Shown piece after piece: positions 1-9,565 of a stretch of DNA of 11,507 nucleotides. Each line of letters opens with the position of its first letter. Positions within the stretch are counted from its first letter, which is position 1. The position numbers and the translations under genes are program-made. The notes below the pieces were generated by a model. That model was given only the letters and a program-made list of their open reading frames with translations, had not been told where the DNA came from and searched no databases. Source of the DNA: Bordetella parapertussis (GTDB lineage Bacteria; Pseudomonadota; Gammaproteobacteria; Burkholderiales; Burkholderiaceae_B); assembly GCA_945903445.1 (NCBI GenBank), contig CAMDNZ010000073.1, forward strand, positions 1 through 11,507, read 5' to 3'.

Positions 1-500
1 GTTCGAGCCGCGTGCGCTGTGCTGGATATTGATGCCGGAGACTGTCCGCGGCTTGTTTCGCCAGCGCCAGCGGTGGGCGGTAGGCGGCATCCAGACCTTG
101 ATTCGCCATTCCGCCGAGGTGCTCAACCCGCGCAACATTCGCATGTGGCCGGTCTATCTGGAGTATCTGGCCAGCGTGTTCTGGGCCTACGCGATGTTCT
201 TCGTATTGATTCTGGCCATCGTGCGCCGCCTGGCCCCCGAAGGCTGGCATGCCGTCGGCTTTCTGCCGCAATGGCACGGCGTGCTGCTGGGCATCACCTG
301 TATGTTGCAAATGCTGGTCAGCCTTTATATCGACCGTCGATACGACCGCGACATCTTGCGCTATTTCGTCTGGACCATCTGGTATCCGGCTGTGTTCTGG
401 ACGATCAACATGCTGACCACCATTCTCGCGATCCCCATCGTGATTCTGCGCCGACGGGGCGAACGCGCCGTCTGGAACAGCCCTGACCGAGGAGTCTCTC

Positions 501-1149
<649 letters not shown>

Positions 1150-1171
1150 CTTAGTGCTATCTACTGGCTGC

Positions 1172-1220
1172 TGTCTGCTCACCCCGACGCCTTCGGGCAG
1201 CCGACTGATGGGAGCAGACA
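1172..1220 (+). other. Stable RNA fold with a C(UUCG)G inner hairpin downstream of pgaD
   Basis: A perfect 9-bp inverted repeat, TGTCTGCTC at 1172-1180 and GAGCAGACA at 1212-1220, encloses a second hairpin, GCC-TTCG-GGC at 1189-1198, whose loop is the very stable UUCG tetraloop closed by C-G. No T-run follows, so it is not a canonical intrinsic terminator. It could stabilise or mark the 3' end of the pga transcript, or be part of the leader of the next gene, which starts 85 bases later. The pairing is seen directly; any function is inferred. Confidence 0.5.
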
Positions 1221-1305
1221 CTGGCGAGCTTCACGGCAGCCACGCGGGCCGGTCGGCGCATTCCCGCTACACTGTGCGCCTTCACGGCTACCTTGCGAGG
1301 CATCG

Positions 1306-1839
1306 ATGCACTGGCTGGATACTCCCCGACGTTACGGATTGCTGAGTCGTGTGTTGCACTGGATCGTCGCTTTGTTGATGGCGTGGCAATTCACTGGCAT
1401 GGCCATCAAGCTGATCCTGGGCAAACATCCCGTCAGCGCATTCTTTGTCGGCACGCACGGCGCCCTGGGCGCCCTATTGTTCTGTTTGATCGTCATCCGG
1501 GCAGGCTGGGCACTGTCGAACCGCCGCCATCGTCCCGCTCACGATCCCGGTGTAGTGGGCTTGTTGGCCCGGGCCGGTCACCTTGCGCTCTATATCCTGA
1601 TGCTGGTCGTGCCTGCGCTGGCACTGCTGCGTGCCTATGGGTCGGGCAAAGGATTTTCGCCCTTTGGCTTGCCCCTCATGCCGGCCACCGGCGTGAAAGT
1701 CGACTGGATGGTCGCGCCTGCCAATGCGGCTCATGGCTTTCTGGCCTGGACACTGTTGGCGCTCATTGCCGGACACATCGTCATGGTAATTGTGCATCGC
1801 AACATATGGCGCGACGACGTCGCGTCCAGAATGATCTGA
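1306..1839 (+). CDS. Cytochrome b561-family di-haem membrane protein (CybB-like)
   Basis: Integral membrane b-type cytochrome of the prokaryotic cytochrome b561 family (PF01292), expected to pass electrons between quinol and an acceptor in the inner membrane or periplasm; in E. coli CybB is a superoxide:ubiquinone oxidoreductase. The 177-aa length is typical. Four hydrophobic helices are visible (about 15-38, 48-68, 86-107, 140-163). Candidate haem-ligand histidines are His18 (in VLHW), His51 (in THGALG), His143 and His157; the 14-residue spacing of the last two matches the family pattern, and His92 is a further buried histidine. ATG 1306 is preceded by GAGG at 1297-1300, five bases upstream. 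A TACACT at 1268-1273 could be a -10 box, but no convincing -35 partner is seen. It has no evident link to its neighbours. Confidence 0.85.
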   Translation: MHWLDTPRRYGLLSRVLHWIVALLMAWQFTGMAIKLILGKHPVSAFFVGTHGALGALLFCLIVIRAGWALSNRRHRPAHDPGVVGLLARAGHLALYILMLVVPALALLRAYGSGKGFSPFGLPLMPATGVKVDWMVAPANAAHGFLAWTLLALIAGHIVMVIVHRNIWRDDVASRMI

Positions 1840-1902
1840 AACTGCCCTAAAGCTTTCGTAAAAGCCTCCGTTAACGGTGTTACGGGAAAAGGAGCACTTC
1901 GA

Positions 1903-2529
1903 ATGTCGTCCACGCCGTCCATCCAAGCAGTTCTACCGCAAAACTCGTTCGATTCTGCACGCCAACCGGCGGTGACGACTGTCGAACGCCCCGCCGGCAG
2001 CCCTGCGGGCGGCCCCAGCAGCACTGAAAGAGACACTGCGGCAGTCTCTCTATCGCCAGAGGCGTTGGCTCGCATGCGAGCCGAGGCACTGGCAGCGGTT
2101 CAGGCCGTGGCGGAACCGCCGCAGCTCGCCGCGCAGGATGCCGCCCTGTTGTCCAGTCTGGCGCAAGTTCAAGCCGCCGGCATCGACACGCAACATCCGA
2201 TCTTCACGGATCGCTCCAGCAGCCTGGATGCAGTGGGCCTGGCTTCCGTAGCGCTGGCGGGACAATCGACGCCCGAGAAAGTGATGACGCTGTTGGACGC
2301 GTTCTACGCTGTCATGCGAGCCCCGCTGGATCAGATCGAACCGAAGACGCCGCCGACCGATCCCATGGTTCGCCAGATGAAAATGGCCCGCATCCGCGAG
2401 TCGTTGCTGCCGCCTTTTGCAGATATTCGCGCGCGCCAGCTGATCGACGCTTATTTGCACCGCTATATGGCGATGCACCCGGAAAGGGCGGAAGAAAAAC
2501 CCGTTGACGCGGCAGCCAAGACCCGCTGA
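1903..2529 (+). CDS. Hypothetical 208-aa soluble protein with a disordered N-terminus
   Basis: I do not recognise this protein. The start is well supported: AAAAGGAG at 1887-1894, eight bases before ATG 1903. Residues 1 to about 45 are rich in Ser, Pro, Thr and Gly and probably unstructured. A short DTAAVSLSPEAL segment follows, then an Ala/Leu-rich part likely to be helical. The second half has a more ordered composition (LLDAFYAVMRAP, then RIRESLLPPF and RQLIDAYLHRYMAMHPE). There is no signal peptide, membrane helix or cysteine pair. The D-x-V-x-L-S pattern loosely resembles the start of the conserved part of FlgM-type anti-sigma factors, but nothing else does, and I do not assign that role. 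A 10-bp palindrome CCGTTAACGG at 1868-1877 lies just upstream of the ribosome binding site. Codon use matches the neighbours, which supports a real gene. Confidence 0.7.
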   Translation: MSSTPSIQAVLPQNSFDSARQPAVTTVERPAGSPAGGPSSTERDTAAVSLSPEALARMRAEALAAVQAVAEPPQLAAQDAALLSSLAQVQAAGIDTQHPIFTDRSSSLDAVGLASVALAGQSTPEKVMTLLDAFYAVMRAPLDQIEPKTPPTDPMVRQMKMARIRESLLPPFADIRARQLIDAYLHRYMAMHPERAEEKPVDAAAKTR

Positions 2530-2560
2530 TTCGGTTGACACTGGCTTCCAACGGCACGAG

Positions 2561-2592
2561 CTTATCGGCGCACCCCACTGCGCGCCAATAAG
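2561..2592 (+). other. Inverted repeat / hairpin after the 208-aa gene, terminator-like without a T-run
   Basis: CTTATCGGCGC at 2561-2571 pairs with GCGCCAATAAG at 2582-2592 over 11 positions with one C/A mismatch, around a 10-base loop. It lies 32 bases after the preceding stop codon, a usual place for a transcription end. No T-run follows on either strand, so it may instead protect a 3' end or cooperate with Rho. Confidence 0.4.
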
Positions 2593-2671
2593 CCATTCGC
2601 CCACAGAAATCTTTCGTTACCTTTACGCTGCGCCGCAACACACATCTTTTACGATTGAACCGCAGACTCCA

Positions 2672-2700
2672 TTGAGTTTCGGCACGCAGCGTGCTGTAAC
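2672..2700 (+). promoter_or_regulatory. Candidate sigma-70 promoter for glgX
   Basis: TTGAGT at 2672-2677 and TGTAAC at 2695-2700 are separated by exactly 17 bases, with an extended -10 TG at 2692-2693. Transcription would begin near 2707, about 40 bases before the glgX start. glgX itself has GGAG at 2737-2740, five bases before ATG 2746. The match is partial in both boxes, so this is plausible rather than certain. Confidence 0.4.
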
Positions 2701-2745
2701 GGCCTGCCGGTGCGCCTTTGCGCCGTTTCGCTCGATGGAGTCTAG

Positions 2746-4920
<2,175 letters not shown>

Positions 4921-4991
4921 TTGCAGCAGTATTTTCCATCGGTGATATGGTCGAGGCGGGCGATCCATCGATTCGCCTTCCCAGCGGGTGG

Positions 4992-5030
4992 GCGACTGGC
5001 ATGCCGGTTGCTCGCCTCGCTCGTTTTTTT
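4992..5030 (+). terminator. Possible weak terminator after glgX
   Basis: A hairpin centred on GGCATGCC pairs 4992-5000 with 5003-5011 (two G-T pairs) and is followed 12 bases later by seven Ts at 5024-5030. The gap between stem and T-run is longer than in a standard intrinsic terminator, so this may be only partial. It lies between the glgX stop and the dehydrogenase start. Confidence 0.25.
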
Positions 5031-5051
5031 CGACCAGAAAGGACCAAGAAG

Positions 5052-6092
5052 ATGAAATATCAACTGAAGCCTGTTTCGACGCAGACCATCGTGATCACCG
5101 GCGCGACCAGCGGTATTGGACGGGCGACCGCGCTCGCGGCGGCACGCCAAGGCGCGCAGATCGTCATCGCCGCGCGCGATGCCGATGCACTGGATGCTTT
5201 GGCCACCGAATTGAACAAGTTGGGAGGCGAAGCCCTGGCTGTGCCCACCGATGTGGGCGACATGATCGACCATGAAAACCTCCTGACTGCCGCCTTGGAG
5301 CGGTTTGGCACCATCGACACCTGGGTCAACAACGCGGGCGTGTCGATATTCGGCAAGCTGGAAGACGTATCAATCGAAGATCAACGCCAGTTGTTCGAAA
5401 CCAATTTCTGGGGCGTGGTGTATGGCTCGCTGGTGGCCGTGCGTCATCTGAAAGTACACGGCGGAGCGCTCATCAATCTGGGCAGCGAAGTGTCGGACAT
5501 GGCCATTCCCCTGCAAGGCGCCTACTCGGCGTCCAAACATGCGGTCAAAGGCTATACCGATGCGCTGCGTCTGGAGTTGATGGAAGAAAAAGCACCCGTG
5601 TCGGTGACGCTGATCAAGCCCGCCTCGATCAACACTTCGTTTGTCGATAACGCCAAGAATTACATGGATCGGGCGCCGCAATTGCCTTCGCCGCTGTACG
5701 AGCCTGAAATCGTGGCCGATGCGATCCTGTTCGCTGCGGCCCATGCTCGCCGCGACATCTACGTGGGCAGCGCCTCGAAGATCGCATCGTCGGCGGCACA
5801 CCGGGCCCCCAATCTGATGGACAAGATATTGGCCGGTGCCATGTTCAAGCAGCAGCGCACCGAGTTTCCCAGCGAGGGCCAGGGCGGCGCCCTATACGAG
5901 TCGCGGCGCGCACCTCAGGTTCGCAAGGTCACGGATCGCACCGTCCGCAAGCGCAGCACGTATACGACCCTGACCACCACCGGGCAAAAAAAGGCGCTGA
6001 CCGGCGGGGCGATCGCTACGGCACTGCTGCTGATCGGGACCGCTGCCTGGCACAGCAAGCGCCAAGGTCCGCACCGCGGCGACATGTACTGA
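5052..6092 (+). CDS. Short-chain dehydrogenase/reductase with a C-terminal membrane anchor
   Basis: NAD(P)-dependent oxidoreductase of the classical SDR family; the substrate cannot be read from the sequence. The 346-aa product has the cofactor motif TGATSGIG at 16-23, NNAG at 93-96, and the catalytic set Ser145, Tyr158 and Lys162 (YSASK). A basic residue after the second beta strand (ARD) hints at NADPH. Classical SDRs are about 250 aa. Here about 90 extra residues follow, ending in a basic stretch and a single hydrophobic helix at about 316-333 with positive charges on both sides, so the enzyme is probably tail-anchored in the inner membrane. The reading frame is open further upstream, but ATG 5052 is chosen because AAAGGA lies at 5038-5043 and the SDR fold begins directly after it. 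The stop is one base from the stop of the convergent amidohydrolase gene. Confidence 0.88.
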   Translation: MKYQLKPVSTQTIVITGATSGIGRATALAAARQGAQIVIAARDADALDALATELNKLGGEALAVPTDVGDMIDHENLLTAALERFGTIDTWVNNAGVSIFGKLEDVSIEDQRQLFETNFWGVVYGSLVAVRHLKVHGGALINLGSEVSDMAIPLQGAYSASKHAVKGYTDALRLELMEEKAPVSVTLIKPASINTSFVDNAKNYMDRAPQLPSPLYEPEIVADAILFAAAHARRDIYVGSASKIASSAAHRAPNLMDKILAGAMFKQQRTEFPSEGQGGALYESRRAPQVRKVTDRTVRKRSTYTTLTTTGQKKALTGGAIATALLLIGTAAWHSKRQGPHRGDMY

Positions 6093-6093
6093 A

Positions 6094-7317
6094 TCAGGCG
6101 CGGGCCGTTGCCAGATAACGCTTGACGAGATTGACGAAAAACGTCGCGCCCACGGGAATCAAAGCGTCGTTGAAATCGTAATTCGAATTATGCAACTGGC
6201 ACGGCCCCATGCCCTCGAACGCCGCTTCGCGGTGCTCGCCCGAACCGTTGCCCAAAAACAGATAGGCACCGGGAATCTCGTTCAGATAGAACGAAAAATC
6301 CTCGGCGCCCATGAAAGGTGCCAACTCGCGGGTGACGTTGTCGGCACCGAAGGTATCGATCGCCACTTGCGTCGCCAGAGCCGTCTCGTCCACATGATTG
6401 ACCACGGGCGGATAGGCGCGAATAAACTCCAACTCGCCACTGCCCCCGTACACCGTCGGCAGCGTCTTGACGATTCGATTCATACCCGCTTCGATTCGGT
6501 CCAGGGCTTCGGTGGTGTAGGTGCGAACCGTGCCGCGCAGGATCACCTGATCGGGAATGACGTTATACGCATCGCCACCGTGAATCTGGGTAATCGTCAG
6601 CACGACCGGATCCAGCGGATTCGTCAATCTCGACACCAGGGTTTGCATCGACAGCACCATTTCGGCGCTCATGACCACTGGATCGATCGCGTTGTGCGGT
6701 TGGGCCGCATGACCGCCCACGCCCCGCACGACGATGTTGAACCGATTACTGGACGCCATCAGCGGTCCGGGACGAAAACCGAAATGGTTTTCCGGCATGC
6801 CGGGCATATTGTGAATACCGAATACGGCGTCGCACGGAAACCGCTCGAACAAGCCTTCGCGAATCATCTCGCGCGCGCCTGCATTGCCGTTTTCCTCAGC
6901 AGGCTGGAAGATAAAATTGACCATGCCTGTAAAGTCGGGATGAGCAGCCAGATACTGCGCTGCCCCCAGCAGCATCGTGGTATGCCCATCGTGACCACAG
7001 CCATGCATGTGTCCCGGATGTTTGGAAGCGTGGGCAAAGCGATTCAGCTCTGGCATGGGCAAGGCATCCATGTCGGCGCGCAAGCCGATACTGCGCGGTT
7101 TCTGGCCCGCAGGCGTCGGCAGCTTACCGCGCAACACAGCGACCAGCCCGGTCTTAGCGATACCCTCGTGCACTTCCAAACCGAATGATTTCAGCTTTTC
7201 GGCGACTTTCGCCGAGGTGCGCACCTCTTCGAAGGCGATTTCAGGATGGGCATGGATATCGCGGCGAAATGCAGTGAGTTCGCCGTGCATGCGCTCGATG
7301 GCTTCCAGGGTCTTCAT
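6094..7317 (-). CDS. M20D-family metal-dependent amidohydrolase (hippurate hydrolase-like)
   Basis: Cytoplasmic zinc or manganese hydrolase that cleaves the amide bond of N-acylated amino acids; the group includes hippurate hydrolase, aminoacylase and plant auxin-conjugate hydrolases, and the exact substrate is not evident. The 407-aa length fits the family. Motifs in order: HAHPEIAFEE near the N-terminus, LRADMDALPM at 79-88, HGCGHDGH at 105-112 giving metal ligands Cys107 and His109, QPAEE at 138-142 giving the catalytic/ligand glutamates, His169, the dimerisation-domain segment GGHAAQPH, and MGAEDFSFYL at 336-345. His376 is the likely last metal ligand. The frame is open upstream to 7395, but the ATG at 7317 is chosen: family homology starts there and an AAGAGA lies seven bases upstream. 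It is transcribed divergently from the response regulator. All catalytic residues appear intact. Confidence 0.92.
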   Translation of the reverse strand: MKTLEAIERMHGELTAFRRDIHAHPEIAFEEVRTSAKVAEKLKSFGLEVHEGIAKTGLVAVLRGKLPTPAGQKPRSIGLRADMDALPMPELNRFAHASKHPGHMHGCGHDGHTTMLLGAAQYLAAHPDFTGMVNFIFQPAEENGNAGAREMIREGLFERFPCDAVFGIHNMPGMPENHFGFRPGPLMASSNRFNIVVRGVGGHAAQPHNAIDPVVMSAEMVLSMQTLVSRLTNPLDPVVLTITQIHGGDAYNVIPDQVILRGTVRTYTTEALDRIEAGMNRIVKTLPTVYGGSGELEFIRAYPPVVNHVDETALATQVAIDTFGADNVTRELAPFMGAEDFSFYLNEIPGAYLFLGNGSGEHREAAFEGMGPCQLHNSNYDFNDALIPVGATFFVNLVKRYLATARA

Positions 7318-7398
7318 GCGGGATTCTCTTGAATTCGGTGAGGGACGCGGTTCGCCTTCTACGCCTAACACTTGAGGGCGACTAACCGTTACCAATTC

Positions 7399-7427
7399 AG
7401 TATAAAGGTCGAGCCGGTCACCGTCAT
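7399..7427 (-). promoter_or_regulatory. Candidate sigma-70 promoter for the M20D amidohydrolase gene
   Basis: On the minus strand ATGACG (7427-7422) and TATACT (7404-7399) are 17 bases apart; the -10 matches the consensus in five of six positions, the -35 in four. Transcription would start near 7392, leaving a leader of about 75 bases before the ATG at 7317. Confidence 0.4.
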
Positions 7428-7547
7428 CGTCCTAGTCGAAGGATGCGCTGTTTTCATGCTTTTCAAACGGTAGCCTTTTGAGGTACGGGGCTTGCTAAGT
7501 AGCGAATAGGGCTTTTCTTTGTGATCGGCTCTTTTTATGAGTCGCCG

Positions 7548-7928
7548 ATGCCCCTGCCCCACGCTTCCCGCCACACTGTCTTAGCTGTAGAGGATGACGA
7601 CCTGATTCGGTCGCTATTGGACGATACGCTGTGCGATCTGGGCTATCGGACGATCACGGCAGCCAATGGACAGGAAGCGCTTGCCGCGTTGCAAGCCCAT
7701 CAGGATATCGACTTACTCGTCACTGATGTACGCATGCCCTTGTTAAACGGCGTGGATCTCGTGGCCCAAGCCCGTCAGGCCCAGCCTGGCTTGCGTGTGA
7801 TCTATGTGACTGGGCACGTACCGGAGAACCTGTTGCCGCGCGTGCGGGTGGACGACAAAACCGTACTGGTTATGAAGCCTTTTTCGATGGCGCGATTTCG
7901 GGAAACAGTTATTGCAATGATTGACTGA
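7548..7928 (+). CDS. Single-domain response regulator (receiver domain only)
   Basis: Stand-alone two-component receiver of the CheY/Spo0F type, a 126-aa phosphorylation-dependent switch with no output domain. The acidic pocket is Glu15-Asp16-Asp17 (VEDDD), the phospho-acceptor Asp60 (VTDVRMP), the switch Thr88 (YVTGH) and the invariant Lys110 (MKPF), so it should accept phosphate. No histidine kinase is adjacent, so the partner is elsewhere. ATG 7548 is preferred because the receiver fold begins shortly after it. GTG 7521 in the same frame would add nine residues, and neither start has a strong ribosome binding site. Receivers of this kind are often tied to hybrid kinases. The csbD gene downstream is separated by a promoter-like element, so an operon is uncertain. 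Confidence 0.88.
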   Translation: MPLPHASRHTVLAVEDDDLIRSLLDDTLCDLGYRTITAANGQEALAALQAHQDIDLLVTDVRMPLLNGVDLVAQARQAQPGLRVIYVTGHVPENLLPRVRVDDKTVLVMKPFSMARFRETVIAMID

Positions 7929-7932
7929 TTTC

Positions 7933-7948
7933 AGGCACGGGGGTTGCG
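7933..7948 (+). promoter_or_regulatory. Sigma-54 (RpoN) -24/-12 promoter-like element upstream of csbD
   Basis: AGGCACG-GGGG-TTGCG closely matches the RpoN consensus TGGCACG-N4-TTGCW. The invariant GG (7934-7935) and GC (7946-7947) are separated by exactly ten bases, as that polymerase requires. Only the first T and the final W of the consensus differ. Initiation would fall near 7959, about 40 bases before the csbD ATG. An enhancer-binding protein and its site would be needed; none is recognised here. Confidence 0.45.
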
Positions 7949-7997
7949 TCGTCACTGGCACAGCTGAACCCCATCAGCTTATACAAGGAGCGAAACC

Positions 7998-8177
7998 ATG
8001 AACAAAGACCAAGTCGCAGGTACTGCCGAAAAACTAAAAGGCAAAGTCAACGAAGCTGTCGGCAAAGCCACCAATGACCCGGCCCAGCAAGTGAAGGGCA
8101 ATGTGCAGCAGGCTAAGGGCGAAGCTCAGAAGCAATTCGGAAATGCACGCGAAGACGTGAAGAAGTCGCACTCGTAA
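7998..8177 (+). CDS. CsbD-family small stress protein
   Basis: A 59-aa, highly charged, lysine- and glutamine-rich protein of the CsbD family (PF05532), named after a Bacillus subtilis sigma-B general-stress gene; the biochemical role is not known. The sequence starts MNKDQVAGTAEKLKGKVNEA and carries the family repeat pattern G-x-A-x-x-x-K-G-x-x in two halves (KLKGKVNEAVGKAT and QVKGNVQQAKGEAQ), with no cysteine, membrane helix or signal peptide. The start is supported by AAGGAG at 7985-7990, seven bases before ATG 7998. It is a monocistronic unit: a sigma-54-like element lies upstream and a strong intrinsic terminator downstream. The family is usually abundant under osmotic or stationary-phase stress, which would fit a dedicated promoter. 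Confidence 0.92.
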   Translation: MNKDQVAGTAEKLKGKVNEAVGKATNDPAQQVKGNVQQAKGEAQKQFGNAREDVKKSHS

Positions 8178-8232
8178 AGGGTCGATTGCGGCGGCTGCGG
8201 CGTCGCATTGCTGATGCCCCCCGCAACTACGG

Positions 8233-8267
8233 ACGGCCATGGTTCATTCGAACAATGGCCGTTTTTT
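8233..8267 (+). terminator. Rho-independent terminator of csbD
   Basis: ACGGCCAT at 8233-8240 and GTTC at 8242-8245 pair with GAAC at 8250-8253 and ATGGCCGT at 8255-8262, around an ATTC tetraloop with a single G/A mismatch, followed by a run of six Ts (8262-8267). It ends the csbD transcript 55 bases after the stop codon. Confidence 0.9.
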
Positions 8268-8273
8268 ATCGTC

Positions 8274-8299
8274 ATGTTCCATTGCCGTGTTCCATTGCC
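8274..8299 (+). repeat. Two-copy 13-base direct repeat
   Basis: ATGTTCCATTGCC and GTGTTCCATTGCC lie head to tail, differing only in the first base. They are just beyond the csbD terminator in the 150-base stretch before the 3' end of the DUF421 gene; nothing else in that stretch is recognised. Probably a local duplication without function. Confidence 0.6.
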
Positions 8300-8418
8300 A
8301 TATCTCTAGCACTGGTTTCCAACGGAGTTTTTCAGCCCTAGCTTCCCACCCTATTTTCAGGCGACTTTCAGGACTTGCGTGCATCGCTTCGACATTCGTC
8401 GGTGTCGGTTTTACCGAT

Positions 8419-8925
8419 TTACATGCCGCCCCTTCCCCCACCATCCTTTGGAATGATGGTGATTTCCCCGCCGGCTTCCATATACGCCCGTTTGACCTGT
8501 TCGAATCGTTCCAGGCCCGCACGATGCAGCTCCGTCATGAGTTCGTCTTGAGTAATGTATTCGCGCCGCATATTGCGCCGCTGCAAATGTCCGTCACGAA
8601 TCAAGCACAGCCGCTTGGGCGATAACCATCGCCGGGTACTGGGAAAGCGATAGCCTATCCGGTCGATGACCACACTCCAGAATACGATCGCAAACACCGC
8701 GATCAGCCCATCGGTGGTGGATGTAGAGTCGCCCGACATGGCATTGCCGGCCGCATCGGCAACCAACAACAGCACCAGCAAATCGGCCATGCCCAGCGAT
8801 CCAATATCGCGCCGCCCTGCCAGCCGCAATAACGCAAAAATTGCGCAATACACCACCGTGCCCCGCAAAAACATCTCCAAGGGCGAGCTTTGCGAGCCCA
8901 ACACGTTTTCCAAAATGTGCAACAT
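8419..8925 (-). CDS. DUF421 (YetF-like) membrane protein
   Basis: Inner-membrane protein of the DUF421/YetF family (PF04239); the function is unclear, and Bacillus members have been linked to spore and envelope properties. The 168-aa length is typical. Three hydrophobic segments (about 20-36, 48-63 and 73-92) carry the family signature LRLAGRRDIGSLGMADLL followed by LLLVADAAGNAM. After them comes the cytosolic part: the SPKRLCLIRDG strand, the ITQDELMTELHRAG helix and a closing AYMEAGGEITIIPK. On the minus strand GGAG sits six bases before the ATG at 8925. It converges with csbD and is divergent from the hsdM remnant. No defect is seen; the C-terminal GGGRGGM tail is low complexity. Confidence 0.9.
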   Translation of the reverse strand: MLHILENVLGSQSSPLEMFLRGTVVYCAIFALLRLAGRRDIGSLGMADLLVLLLVADAAGNAMSGDSTSTTDGLIAVFAIVFWSVVIDRIGYRFPSTRRWLSPKRLCLIRDGHLQRRNMRREYITQDELMTELHRAGLERFEQVKRAYMEAGGEITIIPKDGGGRGGM

Positions 8926-9028
8926 GACGACTCCATACGAGGCTTAATCGCGAACCCTGATCGCCACGCTATTAACCGGGAACGGCTTGTTCAGTCAGGC
9001 CATGTCTGTCGCAAGTTGCTCTTGGCTG

Positions 9029-9045
9029 GTATCACAGCGTGACAC
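9029..9045. other. Short inverted repeat between the DUF421 gene and the hsdM remnant
   Basis: GTATCAC at 9029-9035 and GTGACAC at 9039-9045 form 7-base arms with one mismatch around a 3-base centre, the shape of a small operator. Nothing else convincing is seen in 8926-9189. Arms this short arise often by chance. Confidence 0.2.
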
Positions 9046-9189
9046 ACAACATGTCCCACAGTCAGCCGATCATGGCACAGCAAGCCTGGCGAGACCTCGG
9101 GTCTACCTTAATGAATGTCGACGCCCTAGGCAATGCCACAGTGTGCTACTTTGCCTCGTTGCTAGTACTACGAAATTAGTTACATATCG

Positions 9190-9558
9190 ATGATAGACGA
9201 CATCAAGCGAACGTTATGGTCTGCGGCAGACAAGCTGCGCGCCAATATGGATGCGGCCGAATACAAGCACCTGGTGCTAGGCCTGATTTTTCTTAAGTAC
9301 ATCTCGGATGCCTTCGCGGCACGACAGGCCGAACTGCGCGCACGCTTCGCCGACAAGAATGATGAGTTTTACTTTCCCGATGCTAGCGAAGACGACCTGA
9401 CCGCCGAAATGGAAGACCGCGACTACTACACTGCGGCAAATACGTTCTGGGTGCCCGAAGCGGCTCGTTGGGAAAGCCTGCGTGCCGCAGCCAAGCAGCC
9501 CGACATCGGCAAGCGCATTGATGATGCGCTGACTGCCATCGAGGCGGAGAACCGCAAG
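9190..9558 (+). pseudogene. hsdM: 5' remnant of type I restriction-modification methylase gene hsdM
   Basis: The first 123 codons encode the N-terminal helical domain of a type I modification subunit (HsdM_N, PF12161), which in intact proteins contacts HsdS and DNA: IDDIKRTLWSAADKLRAN, then MDAAEYKHLVLGLIFLKYISDAF, and later a segment around FWVPEAARW. Intact HsdM is roughly 500 aa or longer. Here similarity stops after ENRK (9556-9558), before the S-adenosylmethionine motifs and the catalytic NPPF/Y. The frame stays open to 9648, but those codons read an alternate frame of the following ATPase remnant. There is no hsdS or hsdR in the window. No ribosome binding site precedes ATG 9190. The piece is therefore a truncated relic of a type I system, joined to another gene by a deletion or recombination near 9559-9575. 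Confidence 0.85.
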
Positions 9559-9565
9559 CCTGAGG

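Noticed and set aside
6190..7188. A 332-codon plus-strand open frame.
   Set aside because: It is the antisense shadow of the amidohydrolase gene, which has all family motifs on the minus strand; the shadow is rich in His/Arg/Gln with no recognisable domain.
8987..9193. A 68-codon plus-strand open frame just upstream of the hsdM remnant, ending inside its start.
   Set aside because: No ribosome binding site, Ser/Arg/Cys-rich composition typical of a random frame, and no recognisable family.
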